This document shows positions 5,863 through 13,665 of a stretch of 17,020 nucleotides of DNA, in pieces. Numbering within the stretch: the stretch's first letter is position 1; each line of letters starts with the position of its first letter. The DNA comes from Segatella copri (GTDB taxonomy: Bacteria > Bacteroidota > Bacteroidia > Bacteroidales > Bacteroidaceae): NCBI RefSeq assembly GCF_019127135.1, contig NZ_JAHOEA010000065.1, forward strand, positions 1-17,020, given 5' to 3'. The position numbers and the translations under genes were made by a program. Under the pieces are notes generated by a model that made no database searches, was not told the DNA's origin, and saw only the letters and a program-made list of their open reading frames with translations.

Positions 5863-6846
5863 ATGTCTAAGAAATCACAGCATAACAACATATTGCTCGC
5901 TGTAATCGGTTTTACAGCAGTAGTCATTCTCGTAGGCGTCATCGGTTTCTTCACCCTGGAACAGAAGGATGACACCATCCAGGGCGAGGTAGAAGTATCA
6001 GAATACAGAGTATCCTGCAAACTGCCAGGACGCGTGGTAGAACTCCGCGTACAGGAAGGCGATTACGTTCATGTAGGCGATACGCTCGCCATCCTCGAAG
6101 TGCCGGAAATGAAATCGCAGGAACAGATGCTCCAGGCTACCAACGCTGCAGCCGAGGCGATGAAGGACCTGACGGATGCAGGTGCACGAAAGGAACAGAT
6201 TCAGGGTACTTTCCAATTGGTTCAGCAGGCTGAAGCTGCCGCAACCATCGCCAAGAAAACTTACGACCGCATGCAGAACCTCTTCAACGAGGGCGTAATC
6301 AGCGGTCAGAAGCGCGATGAGGCTTACGCTGCCTATAAGGCAACAGAGGCTCAGGTGGCTGCTGCCAGAAGTCAGTACGACATGGCGAAGAACGGAGCCC
6401 GCGAGCAGGAGAAGCGTATGGCTGCCAACAACACCCAGGCTTCGAAGAGCGCTGTGGATGTAGTGAAGAATCTTCTGAAAGAAACCGTTCAGGTGGCTCA
6501 GTGCGAAGGCGAGGTAAGCAATGTCTATCCTAAGGTAGGCGAGCTGGTAGGCCTCGGTTCTCCTATCATGAGCATCTCCATCATGAGCGATATGTGGGGA
6601 ACTTTCAATGTTCGCGAAGATCATCTCAAGGGTCTGAACAAGGGCGATGTGTTCACCGCTTACGTTCCAGCCTTCAACAAGGACATCAAGATGAAGGTTT
6701 ACTACCTGAAAGACCAGGGCTCTTACGCTACCTGGAAGGCAACCAAGGATAATGGCGACTACGACCGCAAGACATTCGAGGTGAAGGCCCGTCCTATCAC
6801 AAAGATTGAGGGATTGCGCCCGGGAATGTCACTCATCATTAAATAA
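5863..6846 (+). CDS. HlyD-family periplasmic adaptor (membrane fusion protein)
   Basis: A 327-aa inner-membrane-anchored adaptor of the HlyD/EmrA/YhiI type. One N-terminal transmembrane helix (about 10-31) is followed by the first half of the biotinyl-lipoyl-like domain (KLPGRVVELRVQEGDYVHVG, about 53-72, then DTLAILEVPE). A long alpha-helical hairpin follows (about 83-205) with the family phrase LFNEGVISGQKRDEAYAAYK. The second half-lipoyl motif is EGEVSNVYPKVGELVGLGSP (about 215-234), and a beta-barrel domain runs to the end (GLRPGMSLIIK). The adaptor should bridge the ABC-2 permeases in the inner membrane to the TolC-like channel. It sits 119 nt after the TolC-like gene and 133 nt before the first permease, in the same orientation. 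The start at 5863 gives a short, correctly placed membrane anchor. Confidence 0.9.
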   Translation: MSKKSQHNNILLAVIGFTAVVILVGVIGFFTLEQKDDTIQGEVEVSEYRVSCKLPGRVVELRVQEGDYVHVGDTLAILEVPEMKSQEQMLQATNAAAEAMKDLTDAGARKEQIQGTFQLVQQAEAAATIAKKTYDRMQNLFNEGVISGQKRDEAYAAYKATEAQVAAARSQYDMAKNGAREQEKRMAANNTQASKSAVDVVKNLLKETVQVAQCEGEVSNVYPKVGELVGLGSPIMSISIMSDMWGTFNVREDHLKGLNKGDVFTAYVPAFNKDIKMKVYYLKDQGSYATWKATKDNGDYDRKTFEVKARPITKIEGLRPGMSLIIK

Positions 6847-6960
6847 CATTGAACTTTGAGATTTGAACTTTGAACTTTATGATTAGTTTTCTTCTTTGAG
6901 TTTACAATAAAATTTTGAGAAATTAAGCATATCATAAAGTTCAAAGCTCAAAGTTCAATG
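6847..6960. repeat. Long inverted repeat between adaptor and permease genes
   Basis: The left arm 6847-6883 starts directly after the stop codon of the adaptor. The right arm 6931-6960 is its inverted copy with one 7-nt deletion, since the left arm has an extra GAACTTT-type unit. The loop is 47 nt. Both arms are built from short repeats of GAACTTT/AAAGTTC, and another copy follows at 6961-6967. It would fold into a very stable hairpin in the operon mRNA. Confidence 0.85.
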
Positions 6961-6979
6961 TTCAAAGTAAACAAGTTCT

Positions 6980-8143
6980 ATGTTTAAGAAATTATATCAT
7001 ATAGCCCTCAGAGAATGCGGCATCATGTGGAAGAATCCCATTTATCTCTTCTGCATGGTCATCTTCCCCATTGTGGTGGTGATTTTCTTCACCACGCTGA
7101 TGAAGGGAGGAGTGCCTACCGACATGCCTGTGGGCATAGTAGATCAGGACAACTCCGCCACATCGCGCCAGCTGGTGCATAAGCTTGATGCCTTCCAGAC
7201 CACCAAGGTAGTGGCTCATTACGAGAACATGGCAGAGGCAAGACACGCTATCCAGAAGAACGAAATCTACGCCTTCCTGCTGATTCCTGACGGAACGGAG
7301 GCAGGACTGATGGCACAGAAGCAGCCTAAGATTTCGTTCTATTACAGCAGCGTATCGCTGGCAGCCGGCTCCCTGCTCTTCCGCGATCTGAAAACCATCT
7401 CTACCCTGGGAGGTGCGGCGGCAGGAATGGCGAAACTTTCGGCACTGGGAAAGACAAATGATGAAATCATGACCTTCCTGCAGCCTATCGCCGTAGATCT
7501 GCACATGATAGGCAACCCATACGCCAACTACAACTATTATCTTTCGAGCGTAATGGTGCCGGGACTCATCATGCTGTTCATCTTCCTGATTACACCTTAT
7601 TCTATAGGTACGGAACTGAAGTTCAACCGGGCAAGAGACTGGATGCGGATGGCAGGCAACAATCCTTATCTCGCCATTGCGGGTAAGATGCTGCCACAGA
7701 CGCTCATCTTCCTGAGTATCTTCCTGCTGTTCGAATTCTACATCTATTATGTATTACAGTTTCCACATCCGGGCGGCGCGCTTCCTATCATCCTGTTAGG
7801 CATTCTGAGCGTACTCTCCTGCCAGTGTTTCGGCATCTTTGCCTTCGGACTGATGCCTTCATTGCGTATGTCGATGAGTATCTGTTCGTTGTGGGGCGTG
7901 GTGAGTTTCTCCATCTGCGGAGCCACCTATCCGCTCTTCTCGATGGATTCACCGATCCAGTCTATCGGTCAGCTCTTCCCGATGCGCCACTATTATATGA
8001 TTTACCAGATGAACATCTTCAATGGTTTCCCGATGGGCGATGCTGTGTTCCACTGGGGCGCAATGATGCTGTTCTGTGCCCTGCCGATGCTCACTATCTG
8101 GAACATCAAGAAGGCAATGTTAGTATATAAATACCTACCATAA
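6980..8143 (+). CDS. ABC-2 type transporter permease (first)
   Basis: A 387-aa inner membrane protein of the ABC-2 permease superfamily (ABC2_membrane_3-like, YhhJ/YbhR type). A first transmembrane helix (about 21-43) is followed by a large extracytoplasmic domain (about 44-185, containing VGIVDQDNSATSRQLVHKLD, a family hallmark). A block of five further membrane helices occupies about 190-380, including MVPGLIMLFIFLITPYSIG, SIGTELKFNRARDWM and FPMRHYYMIYQMNIF. The protein has no nucleotide-binding motifs. It should pair with the next gene product as the transmembrane core of the exporter. Its stop codon overlaps the next start by one base (TAATG), which implies translational coupling. Confidence 0.88.
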   Translation: MFKKLYHIALRECGIMWKNPIYLFCMVIFPIVVVIFFTTLMKGGVPTDMPVGIVDQDNSATSRQLVHKLDAFQTTKVVAHYENMAEARHAIQKNEIYAFLLIPDGTEAGLMAQKQPKISFYYSSVSLAAGSLLFRDLKTISTLGGAAAGMAKLSALGKTNDEIMTFLQPIAVDLHMIGNPYANYNYYLSSVMVPGLIMLFIFLITPYSIGTELKFNRARDWMRMAGNNPYLAIAGKMLPQTLIFLSIFLLFEFYIYYVLQFPHPGGALPIILLGILSVLSCQCFGIFAFGLMPSLRMSMSICSLWGVVSFSICGATYPLFSMDSPIQSIGQLFPMRHYYMIYQMNIFNGFPMGDAVFHWGAMMLFCALPMLTIWNIKKAMLVYKYLP

Positions 8144-9405
8144 TGAAGAAAAGTAGTTTATTATATAAGATTATCAATGGCATCTGGGATATGTGCTATA
8201 TCTGGAAGACGGAAATGCGCAATGTTTTCCGCGATGAGGGTGTGCTCATCTTCTGCATTCTGGTGCCGCTGGGTTATCCGCTGCTCTACTCTTGGATTTA
8301 CAACAACGAGGTGGTGAGAGAAGTGGATACGGCGATTGTGGACCTGAGCCACAGTCACAGTTCTCGCGAGTTTATCCGCGATTATGATGCTTCGCCAGAT
8401 GCCAAGGCTACCTATTACTGCAACAGTCTGGACGAGGCGAAGGAACTGGTGCGCAGACAGGCAGTTCACGGAATCCTTTACTTCCCTGCCGACTTCGATA
8501 CGAAGCTGAACCGGGGCGAACAGGCGCATGTGGGAGTTTACTGCGATATGAGTCTGATGCTGACCTACAAGGCGATTTATCAGACCTCGCAGGCCGTAGC
8601 CGGCCACATCAACTCGGGCATTCAGATAACGCAAGCAGGAGGATTTACGGATAGAGACGACGAGATTACCACCGAGCCGCTCGCCTTTGATGAGGTTCCG
8701 ATATTCAACACGACAGGAGGTTACGGAAATGCCATTCTGCCGGCTGTTCTGGTTCTTATCTTGCAGCAGACGATGCTGCTGGGCATAGGAATGGCAGCGG
8801 GAACTTCGAGAGAACTCAACAGAAACCGCGAACTCATACCGGTAAGCGAACATTATGGCGGTATTTTCCGCATTGTTTTCGGCAAGGCATTGGTTTATTT
8901 CATGGTTTATGCCGTGATGGGAATGTATCTTACGCTGGTGGTTCCTAAGCAGTTCAGTTTTGTAAGTATGGTAACGTGGACCACTATTCTCGGTTTCCTC
9001 CTTCCTTACATTCTTTCGTGTGTTTTCTTCGGTCTGATGCTGTCGTGTCTGGTAAGATATCGTGAAAATGTGATGCTTCTGGTGGTATTTACCTCCGTTC
9101 CATTGCTTTTTATGACGGGAGTTTCATGGCCACAGAGCAATATTCCAGCCTTCTGGCAAGGATTTTCGTGGGTTTTCCCATCCACTTTCGGCATCCGTGG
9201 GTTCCTCAGAATCAGCAGTATGGGCGCTTCGCTTTCAGATATTCTGCCGGAATTCAGAGCACTCTGGATACAAACCGGCGTCTATTTCCTCGCTACCTGC
9301 CTGGTTTTCAGGCAACAACTTCGCTCAGCAAGACTCAAGGCCAACCTTACAGCTGAAGTAGCTGAAGAAGAGGATGAGGCAGAAGAAATTGTTGAGAATG
9401 GATAA
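8143..9405 (+). CDS. ABC-2 type transporter permease (second)
   Basis: A 420-aa paralogue of the preceding permease with the same plan. It has an N-terminal helix near 31-53 (FCILVPLGYPLLYSWIY), an extracytoplasmic domain beginning EVVREVDTAIVDLSHSHSSR, and five C-terminal helices from about residue 205 (ILPAVLVLILQQTMLLGIGM, TSRELNRNRELIPVSEHYGG, then the late family motif FPSTFGIRGFLRISSMGAS). It ends in an acidic cytoplasmic tail (AEVAEEEDEAEEIVENG). ATG 8143 overlaps the stop of the first permease. The two probably form a heterodimer. No ABC ATPase follows: the operon ends here at the terminator at 9479-9518. Confidence 0.88.
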   Translation: MKKSSLLYKIINGIWDMCYIWKTEMRNVFRDEGVLIFCILVPLGYPLLYSWIYNNEVVREVDTAIVDLSHSHSSREFIRDYDASPDAKATYYCNSLDEAKELVRRQAVHGILYFPADFDTKLNRGEQAHVGVYCDMSLMLTYKAIYQTSQAVAGHINSGIQITQAGGFTDRDDEITTEPLAFDEVPIFNTTGGYGNAILPAVLVLILQQTMLLGIGMAAGTSRELNRNRELIPVSEHYGGIFRIVFGKALVYFMVYAVMGMYLTLVVPKQFSFVSMVTWTTILGFLLPYILSCVFFGLMLSCLVRYRENVMLLVVFTSVPLLFMTGVSWPQSNIPAFWQGFSWVFPSTFGIRGFLRISSMGASLSDILPEFRALWIQTGVYFLATCLVFRQQLRSARLKANLTAEVAEEEDEAEEIVENG

Positions 9406-9445
9406 TGTACAATGAATAATTTCGGGAGTGACCATGCAAAAAACG

Positions 9446-9470
9446 ACTGTTAACTGTTAACCTGTTAACC
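9446..9470. repeat. Triplicated GTTAAC motif
   Basis: Three copies of the palindrome GTTAAC within TGTTAAC units, spaced 7 to 9 bp apart, lie between the last permease stop and the terminator. Their role is unknown and they may be chance low-complexity sequence. Confidence 0.5.
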
Positions 9471-9478
9471 CCCTGATA

Positions 9479-9518
9479 AAAAAAGCTAGGACTGCTTGAA
9501 GGCAATCCTAGCTTTTTT
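9479..9518. terminator. Bidirectional intrinsic terminator
   Basis: AAAAAAGCTAGGA (9479-9491) pairs with TCCTAGCTTTTTT (9506-9518). One mismatch is followed by TGC/GCA and a 6-nt loop. The A-run on one side and the T-run on the other make it work in both directions. It lies between the convergent exporter operon and the mrp gene, so it can end both. Confidence 0.92.
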
Positions 9519-9541
9519 GTATTTAAACCTAACCGGATAGA

Positions 9542-10645
9542 TTACTTGTGAGTACTTACAATCTTGGTTGGAGCCTTCTCGGCATTTCTGCGGTTCACTA
9601 CTGTCACGATGCTCTGGGCAAGGCTCAGGAAAGCCTGACCGGTGATGGAATCAACCTTGGTAGCAGCAGGCGCCCCATCATCACCACCCTCGCAGATACT
9701 CTGAACGATAGGAATCTGGGCGAGCAGAGGCACATTCATCTCCTTAGCGAGATTCTTGCAACCCTCCTTACCAAAGATATAATACTTGCTCTCAGGCAAC
9801 TCGGCAGGCGTAAAATAAGCCATGTTCTCGATAAGACCGAGGATAGGCACATTCACCTTATCATTCTGATACATGTCAATACCCTTTCTCGCATCGGCAA
9901 GCGCCACCTGCTGAGGCGTACTTACGATAACCGCACCCGTAATGGCCAGCGTCTGGAGCAGAGTAAGATGAATATCGCTTGTGCCAGGAGGCGTATCAAG
10001 GATAAAGTAATCCAACTCACCCCAGTCAGCATCAGCAATCAGCTGCTTCAGGGCAGAACAAGCCATTCCGCCGCGCCACAGAGTAGCCGTAGTAGGACTT
10101 ACGAAGAAACCGATACTCAGAAGCTTCACGCCGTATTTCTCGACAGGTTCGATGAGGTCTCTGCCGTCCTTGTGAACAGAATAAGGACGCTCCTCCTCAA
10201 CACCGAACATCTTAGGCATGGAAGGACCGAAGATATCCGTATCGAGCAAGCCTACCTTATAGCCCAACTTAGCCAGGGCGATGGCGAGATTGGCAGAAAC
10301 GGTGCTCTTGCCTACTCCACCCTTACCAGAGCTCACAGCGATGACGTTCTTCACCTGTGGCAGCATCTTTCCCACCTCAGGACGAGGAGCCGACTTGAAC
10401 TCAGTAACGATTTCCACCTCCACATCTTTCGAAATATGATAATGGATGGCAGCCTCAGCCGCCTTCACCGTACTCTTGAGGAAAGGGTCCGTATCACGAG
10501 GGAAGAGCAGAACCACCTTCACCTTCATACCATTGATGCTAGGCGTATCTGCCAGCATCTCGCTCTCTATGAGGTTCTTCTTGGTGCCTGGATAAATCAC
10601 CGTAGCAAGAGCCTCTTCAATCAATTTTGGATATAATGTCATCAT
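9542..10645 (-). CDS. mrp: Mrp/ApbC (NBP35-like) Fe-S carrier P-loop ATPase
   Basis: A 367-aa cytoplasmic protein. The N-terminal MIP18/DUF59-type domain (about 3-85) is followed by a deviant-Walker ATPase of the MinD/Mrp family. SSGKGGVGKST (105-115) is the P-loop with signature lysine, DTDIFGPSMPKM (135-146) is the A-prime/switch I region, and DTPPGTSD (217-224) is Walker B. Mrp proteins bind and pass on Fe-S clusters. The C-terminal CxxC pair that holds the bridging cluster in E. coli Mrp and NBP35 is not at its usual place: after IENM the sequence reads AYFTPAELPESKYYIFG. The only cysteines are C196, C296 and C318. I recall this variant as common in Bacteroidota Mrp, but could not check. 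The protein begins MM, so the start is 10645 or 10642. It has its own promoter and is divergent from the GH115-like gene. Confidence 0.93.
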   Translation of the reverse strand: MMTLYPKLIEEALATVIYPGTKKNLIESEMLADTPSINGMKVKVVLLFPRDTDPFLKSTVKAAEAAIHYHISKDVEVEIVTEFKSAPRPEVGKMLPQVKNVIAVSSGKGGVGKSTVSANLAIALAKLGYKVGLLDTDIFGPSMPKMFGVEEERPYSVHKDGRDLIEPVEKYGVKLLSIGFFVSPTTATLWRGGMACSALKQLIADADWGELDYFILDTPPGTSDIHLTLLQTLAITGAVIVSTPQQVALADARKGIDMYQNDKVNVPILGLIENMAYFTPAELPESKYYIFGKEGCKNLAKEMNVPLLAQIPIVQSICEGGDDGAPAATKVDSITGQAFLSLAQSIVTVVNRRNAEKAPTKIVSTHK

Positions 10646-10665
10646 TTCTTTTTATTTATTTGGTG

Positions 10666-10697
10666 CAAAAGTAACAATAAATAATGTAATAAGCAAA
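10666..10697 (-). promoter_or_regulatory. Bacteroidota promoter for mrp
   Basis: On the minus strand TTTG (complement of 10694-10697), a 20-nt spacer and TACTTTTG (complement of 10666-10673) match the consensus exactly. The start codon lies only 20 nt downstream, so the leader is very short. Confidence 0.78.
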
Positions 10698-10712
10698 TAA
10701 AAACTAAATAAT

Positions 10713-10743
10713 TTCAGATATTAAACACTTTTATGTATCTTTG
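10713..10743 (+). promoter_or_regulatory. Promoter for the GH115-like gene
   Basis: TATCTTTG (10736-10743) is a full -7 match. The -33 element is weak, with TTC at 10713-10715 at the right spacing of 20. It leaves a leader of about 62 nt before ATG 10813. The weaker -33 may mean the promoter needs an activator. Confidence 0.6.
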
Positions 10744-10812
10744 CAAATTGCAGAAATGTGTAGTTTCAGCAAAAAGCGAATCTACAACTGAACAGACAAA
10801 AACGGAAGAAAA

Positions 10813-12945
10813 ATGAAATATAAAAAGATTATATTAGGCGTTGCCTTGGCTCTGGCCTGCTTCTCAAGCCTGAATGCCAACGCGCTGACCGAAAGCAAAG
10901 TGAAGAAGACGGAAACTCAGACCGTAGCACCCAACGTTTACTGGACCGACGGCTACGGAAGAGTATCTTATACCACCAACTCTATCATCTCACCAGTCGT
11001 GAAGATTGCCCTCAAAGAATTTGCGGGCGATATGAAGGCCGTGACCGGATTCGAAGCGAAAGAGAAAAATGGTGCCCCGATACAGATTTATCAGCTCGAC
11101 CAGCTCTCCAACAAGGAGTTTTCGGCAGTAGAAAAACTCGGTGCGCCCCTGCATCTTATTATCACCGGAAAGGATGCTTTTTACATCGGGACGCGGAAAA
11201 AGAAGGTCATCGTAATCGGCAGCAATGCCCGCGGAACGGCTTACGCCATCATGAAACTCTCTGAACTGGCTGGCGTTTCTCCTCTGATGGCATGGAACGA
11301 TCTGAAGCCTGCTCAGCGCAAGAGTATCTACACCCCCGTTGACCAGCAGTGGATAGAGGTTCCGAGAATAGAATTCAGAGGACTTGCCCTGAACAACAGC
11401 CAGTGGATGAAGCCGCAGAACTACAGCCGCATCGCCCGATTGATGCTGCGCCTGAGAGCCAATACGCTGTGGCAGGTAGACGGCAAACACGAGGCTGCTT
11501 ACAACAAGGCTGTGGTAGACAGTTTCGACATCTGTGTGGCGGAAAACTACAAGGTAACGGAGTTTGTGGGCAAGAAGCACAAGAAGAAACACCGCAAAAC
11601 CATCGAGAATGTGAAGCTGGTCTGCTCGGATGCACAGATGGAGATGAGCAATCTCTCGCCGGGCCTGCTTCTCGAAATGCTCAACAGCAAGGATTATCTG
11701 GAGAGCAAGAATGCCCAGCGCGGCAAATCGCACCGCTCTGAGGCGCATAACGACGAAGACTGCGCCTGGATAGCCAATATTACCAATCCGAAGCTGTCAA
11801 CCTTCCAGCTAGCCATGATGATGAATCTGGCGTGGAATAAAAACGCCCTGAAAGCGGGTTGCAAGACGTATATCCAGAACACTCTCAACGCATACTTTGG
11901 CACCATTACAGGCAGGAAAATCATGCCTCTGATGGAAGAATATTACCGTCTTACCAGCATCCGACATTCCGCTTATATGGCGATGCCTTACGGCGATACA
12001 GAGTTCCATTCAGGCGAATTCGGCAACGAACTGGAGCGTTTCCTCTACCGCTACGATCTGTTGAAGGCGAAGACAGAATCCATTGAGCGCATGCTGCCTC
12101 AGAACCAGAAAGACGGTTTCTTCGAGGTAGTGAAATATCCGATTTTCCTGGCAGCCTTCGTAGCCGAAAAGGAGCTGGAGGCACAGGAAGCAAGACACAT
12201 CGCCCGTCCGGGACTGTTTAATAAAGACGATGAGGCAAAGGCTGCAGCAGCTGTGAGCATCGATGCTTACAACAAACTGAAGCAGCTCAATGCCTACTAC
12301 AGCCGCATCAGAAACGGCAAATGGAAGGATTTCATCCTTACCAACGGCGCAGAGATGCAGGCTCCACAGATTCCGGGCACACTGCCTGCTGCCGACATCA
12401 AGAGACTGAAAGCTGATGCCTTCGACCGCAGCAACGATCTCAAGCCGCTCTCTGTAGTTACCGACGACATCATTGCCAAGAATGCCTGGGAATGGAGCAA
12501 GGCTACCGAATCGCCACTTGCCCAGGCTGAGGTAAGAGGAGCCGAGAAGATTACCGTCCGTCCGCTTTTAGGCCACAGCGGCAAGGCTGTGAAATTGCCG
12601 AAGGGAGCCAGTCTGAGCTATGATTTCTATAGCGAAAAGAGCGGTGATGCGCGTTTCACCATCGCCGTGGTTCCTTGCTTCCTTAACGCTGTAAGGGATA
12701 TGAGGGTGAGTGTGAGCATAGACCGTGGCGAACCGGTAATCTGCCAGTTGAAGGAGGTTTACAACACTAAGGACTGGAAGTTTGACCTGTGGCGCGGCCA
12801 GACGCTGAAGAGTTTCTATGTTACGCTGCCTGGCGGCAGTCACAACGTTACCATCAAGGCTTTAGATGACAATGTGATGATTGACCAGTGGGTTCTGGAT
12901 TACGATGTAGACAGAGAATATTACGTATTCCCAGTTGCAAAATAA
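10813..12945 (+). CDS. GH115-family-related exported protein, shortened
   Basis: A 710-aa exported protein resembling glycoside hydrolase family 115 (xylan alpha-glucuronidases). A signal peptide ends near Ala24. An N-terminal alpha/beta domain (about 45-160) contains SPVVKIALKEFAGDMKAVTG and GSNARGTAYAIMKLSELAGV. RIEFRGLALNN (185-195) and IARLMLRLRANTLWQ (207-221) match the GH115 barrel entry, which in full-length members reads like YRGIFINDE...LLRLKANYLWPA. The end (about 600-700) fits the GH115 C-terminal beta domain: VSVSIDRGEPVICQL and LPGGSHNVTIKALDDNVMID. Full-length members are usually about 800-970 aa. The barrel here is short: soon after Trp220 a lysine/histidine-rich stretch (254-262) appears and ITNPKLSTFQLAMM follows at 323, so much of the barrel is missing. 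Activity is doubtful and it may be a binding protein. No other glycan-use gene is adjacent. Confidence 0.72.
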   Translation: MKYKKIILGVALALACFSSLNANALTESKVKKTETQTVAPNVYWTDGYGRVSYTTNSIISPVVKIALKEFAGDMKAVTGFEAKEKNGAPIQIYQLDQLSNKEFSAVEKLGAPLHLIITGKDAFYIGTRKKKVIVIGSNARGTAYAIMKLSELAGVSPLMAWNDLKPAQRKSIYTPVDQQWIEVPRIEFRGLALNNSQWMKPQNYSRIARLMLRLRANTLWQVDGKHEAAYNKAVVDSFDICVAENYKVTEFVGKKHKKKHRKTIENVKLVCSDAQMEMSNLSPGLLLEMLNSKDYLESKNAQRGKSHRSEAHNDEDCAWIANITNPKLSTFQLAMMMNLAWNKNALKAGCKTYIQNTLNAYFGTITGRKIMPLMEEYYRLTSIRHSAYMAMPYGDTEFHSGEFGNELERFLYRYDLLKAKTESIERMLPQNQKDGFFEVVKYPIFLAAFVAEKELEAQEARHIARPGLFNKDDEAKAAAAVSIDAYNKLKQLNAYYSRIRNGKWKDFILTNGAEMQAPQIPGTLPAADIKRLKADAFDRSNDLKPLSVVTDDIIAKNAWEWSKATESPLAQAEVRGAEKITVRPLLGHSGKAVKLPKGASLSYDFYSEKSGDARFTIAVVPCFLNAVRDMRVSVSIDRGEPVICQLKEVYNTKDWKFDLWRGQTLKSFYVTLPGGSHNVTIKALDDNVMIDQWVLDYDVDREYYVFPVAK

Positions 12946-12964
12946 GAGGCTTTTCTGCTGTTTT

Positions 12965-13071
12965 CAGGCTTAAATGAAGACCGGGCAGAGGCATAAATTA
13001 TGACCGGACAGAGGCTTAAATGAGGGCTGTCATGAGGTTTTTACGTAGCTTTTCATGAGGCTTTTATGATG
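12965..13071. repeat. Degenerate 22-23 bp tandem array, about 5 units
   Basis: Units start at about 12965, 12986, 13009, 13031 and 13054. Each opens with CA(G/T)(A)GGCT or a close variant and continues TTAAATGA-like, with the central pair sharing GACCGG(G/A)CAGAGGC. It begins 20 bp after the GH115-like stop codon and has no coding potential. Its period resembles that of the array at 1216-1320, but the sequence differs. Confidence 0.65.
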
Positions 13072-13110
13072 CAGAAATGTGTTAAGAATCCTAACTCGCT
13101 CTAATTTGGA

Positions 13111-13230
13111 CTTTGATTGAAAATCAAGAAGTTGGGCGTTTGCCTATATTATATAGGTAACAATATGGAAACGAGCGGACTTCTGCTCGTTTCTGTATTT
13201 TGCAATATGCAAAGAACGCCTCAATTCGAG
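13111..13230 (-). ncRNA. Stem-rich module, candidate small RNA
   Basis: Nested and adjacent stems are visible. GGCGTT (13135-13140) pairs with AACGCC (13215-13220) and encloses two hairpins: CCTATA/TATAGG (13143-13157) and a perfect 9-bp stem GAAACGAGC/GCTCGTTTC (13168-13176 / 13185-13193). Further hairpins flank them, TTGATT/AATCAA (13113-13127) and CTCAATTCGAG (13220-13230). A minus-strand -7 box at 13233-13240 would start transcription right at the module. No clear terminator was found on the minus strand before the tandem array. It could also be a terminator and processing region for the GH115-like transcript read on the plus strand. Confidence 0.4.
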
Positions 13231-13232
13231 GG

Positions 13233-13240
13233 CAAAGATA
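13233..13240 (-). promoter_or_regulatory. Possible -7 promoter element upstream of the stem-rich module
   Basis: TATCTTTG on the minus strand is a full -7 match. No TTTG or TTG sits at the proper distance upstream, so the promoter is only half supported. Confidence 0.4.
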
Positions 13241-13640
13241 CGATATTTTTCTTAATATCCCATAATTTACAAGAAGAGAAATATAGAAATTAGGACTTTT
13301 TTACATGAAATCTCAAATTTGTAAACATAACCCCATCATAAAAAATGAATAGCAAGTATTCCTGCTGAGTTTATCAAATCAGGGCCATTGTTGTTGATGA
13401 CGACTCTACCATCAGCTCATATATACCTTTCCGACACAAGCATATAGTGTTTTCATTTGTAACCCGAGTGTGTACAGTTCCAAACCATGATTTACATTCT
13501 AACATAAGAAACTGAAGCCGTGACGATTTGTGTATTTTTACCAAACTAACTCCAGCACATACAACAGATGTAAAAGATTTCTGCAAAATCGACCGAAATC
13601 ATAAGAAAAAAACACCAAACCAGCATTTTTTTTAAGATTA
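13241..13640. other. AT-rich stretch with no recognised feature
   Basis: About 400 bases with no promoter with both elements, no strong hairpin and no convincing gene. The only long open frame, on the minus strand at 13374-13586, starts without a promoter, lacks a recognisable domain and was rejected. The stretch separates the GH115-like gene and its downstream repeats from the toxin-immunity-like cluster. Confidence 0.6.
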
Positions 13641-13665
13641 TATCCGTTTATTAAGATTATTTTTG

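Noticed and set aside
9548..10636. Long plus-strand frame
   Set aside because: Antisense shadow of mrp; no domain and arginine/histidine/leucine-rich composition typical of shadows.
13374..13586. Minus-strand 70-codon frame
   Set aside because: No promoter, no domain, unusual composition; probably chance, though a decayed fragment cannot be excluded.
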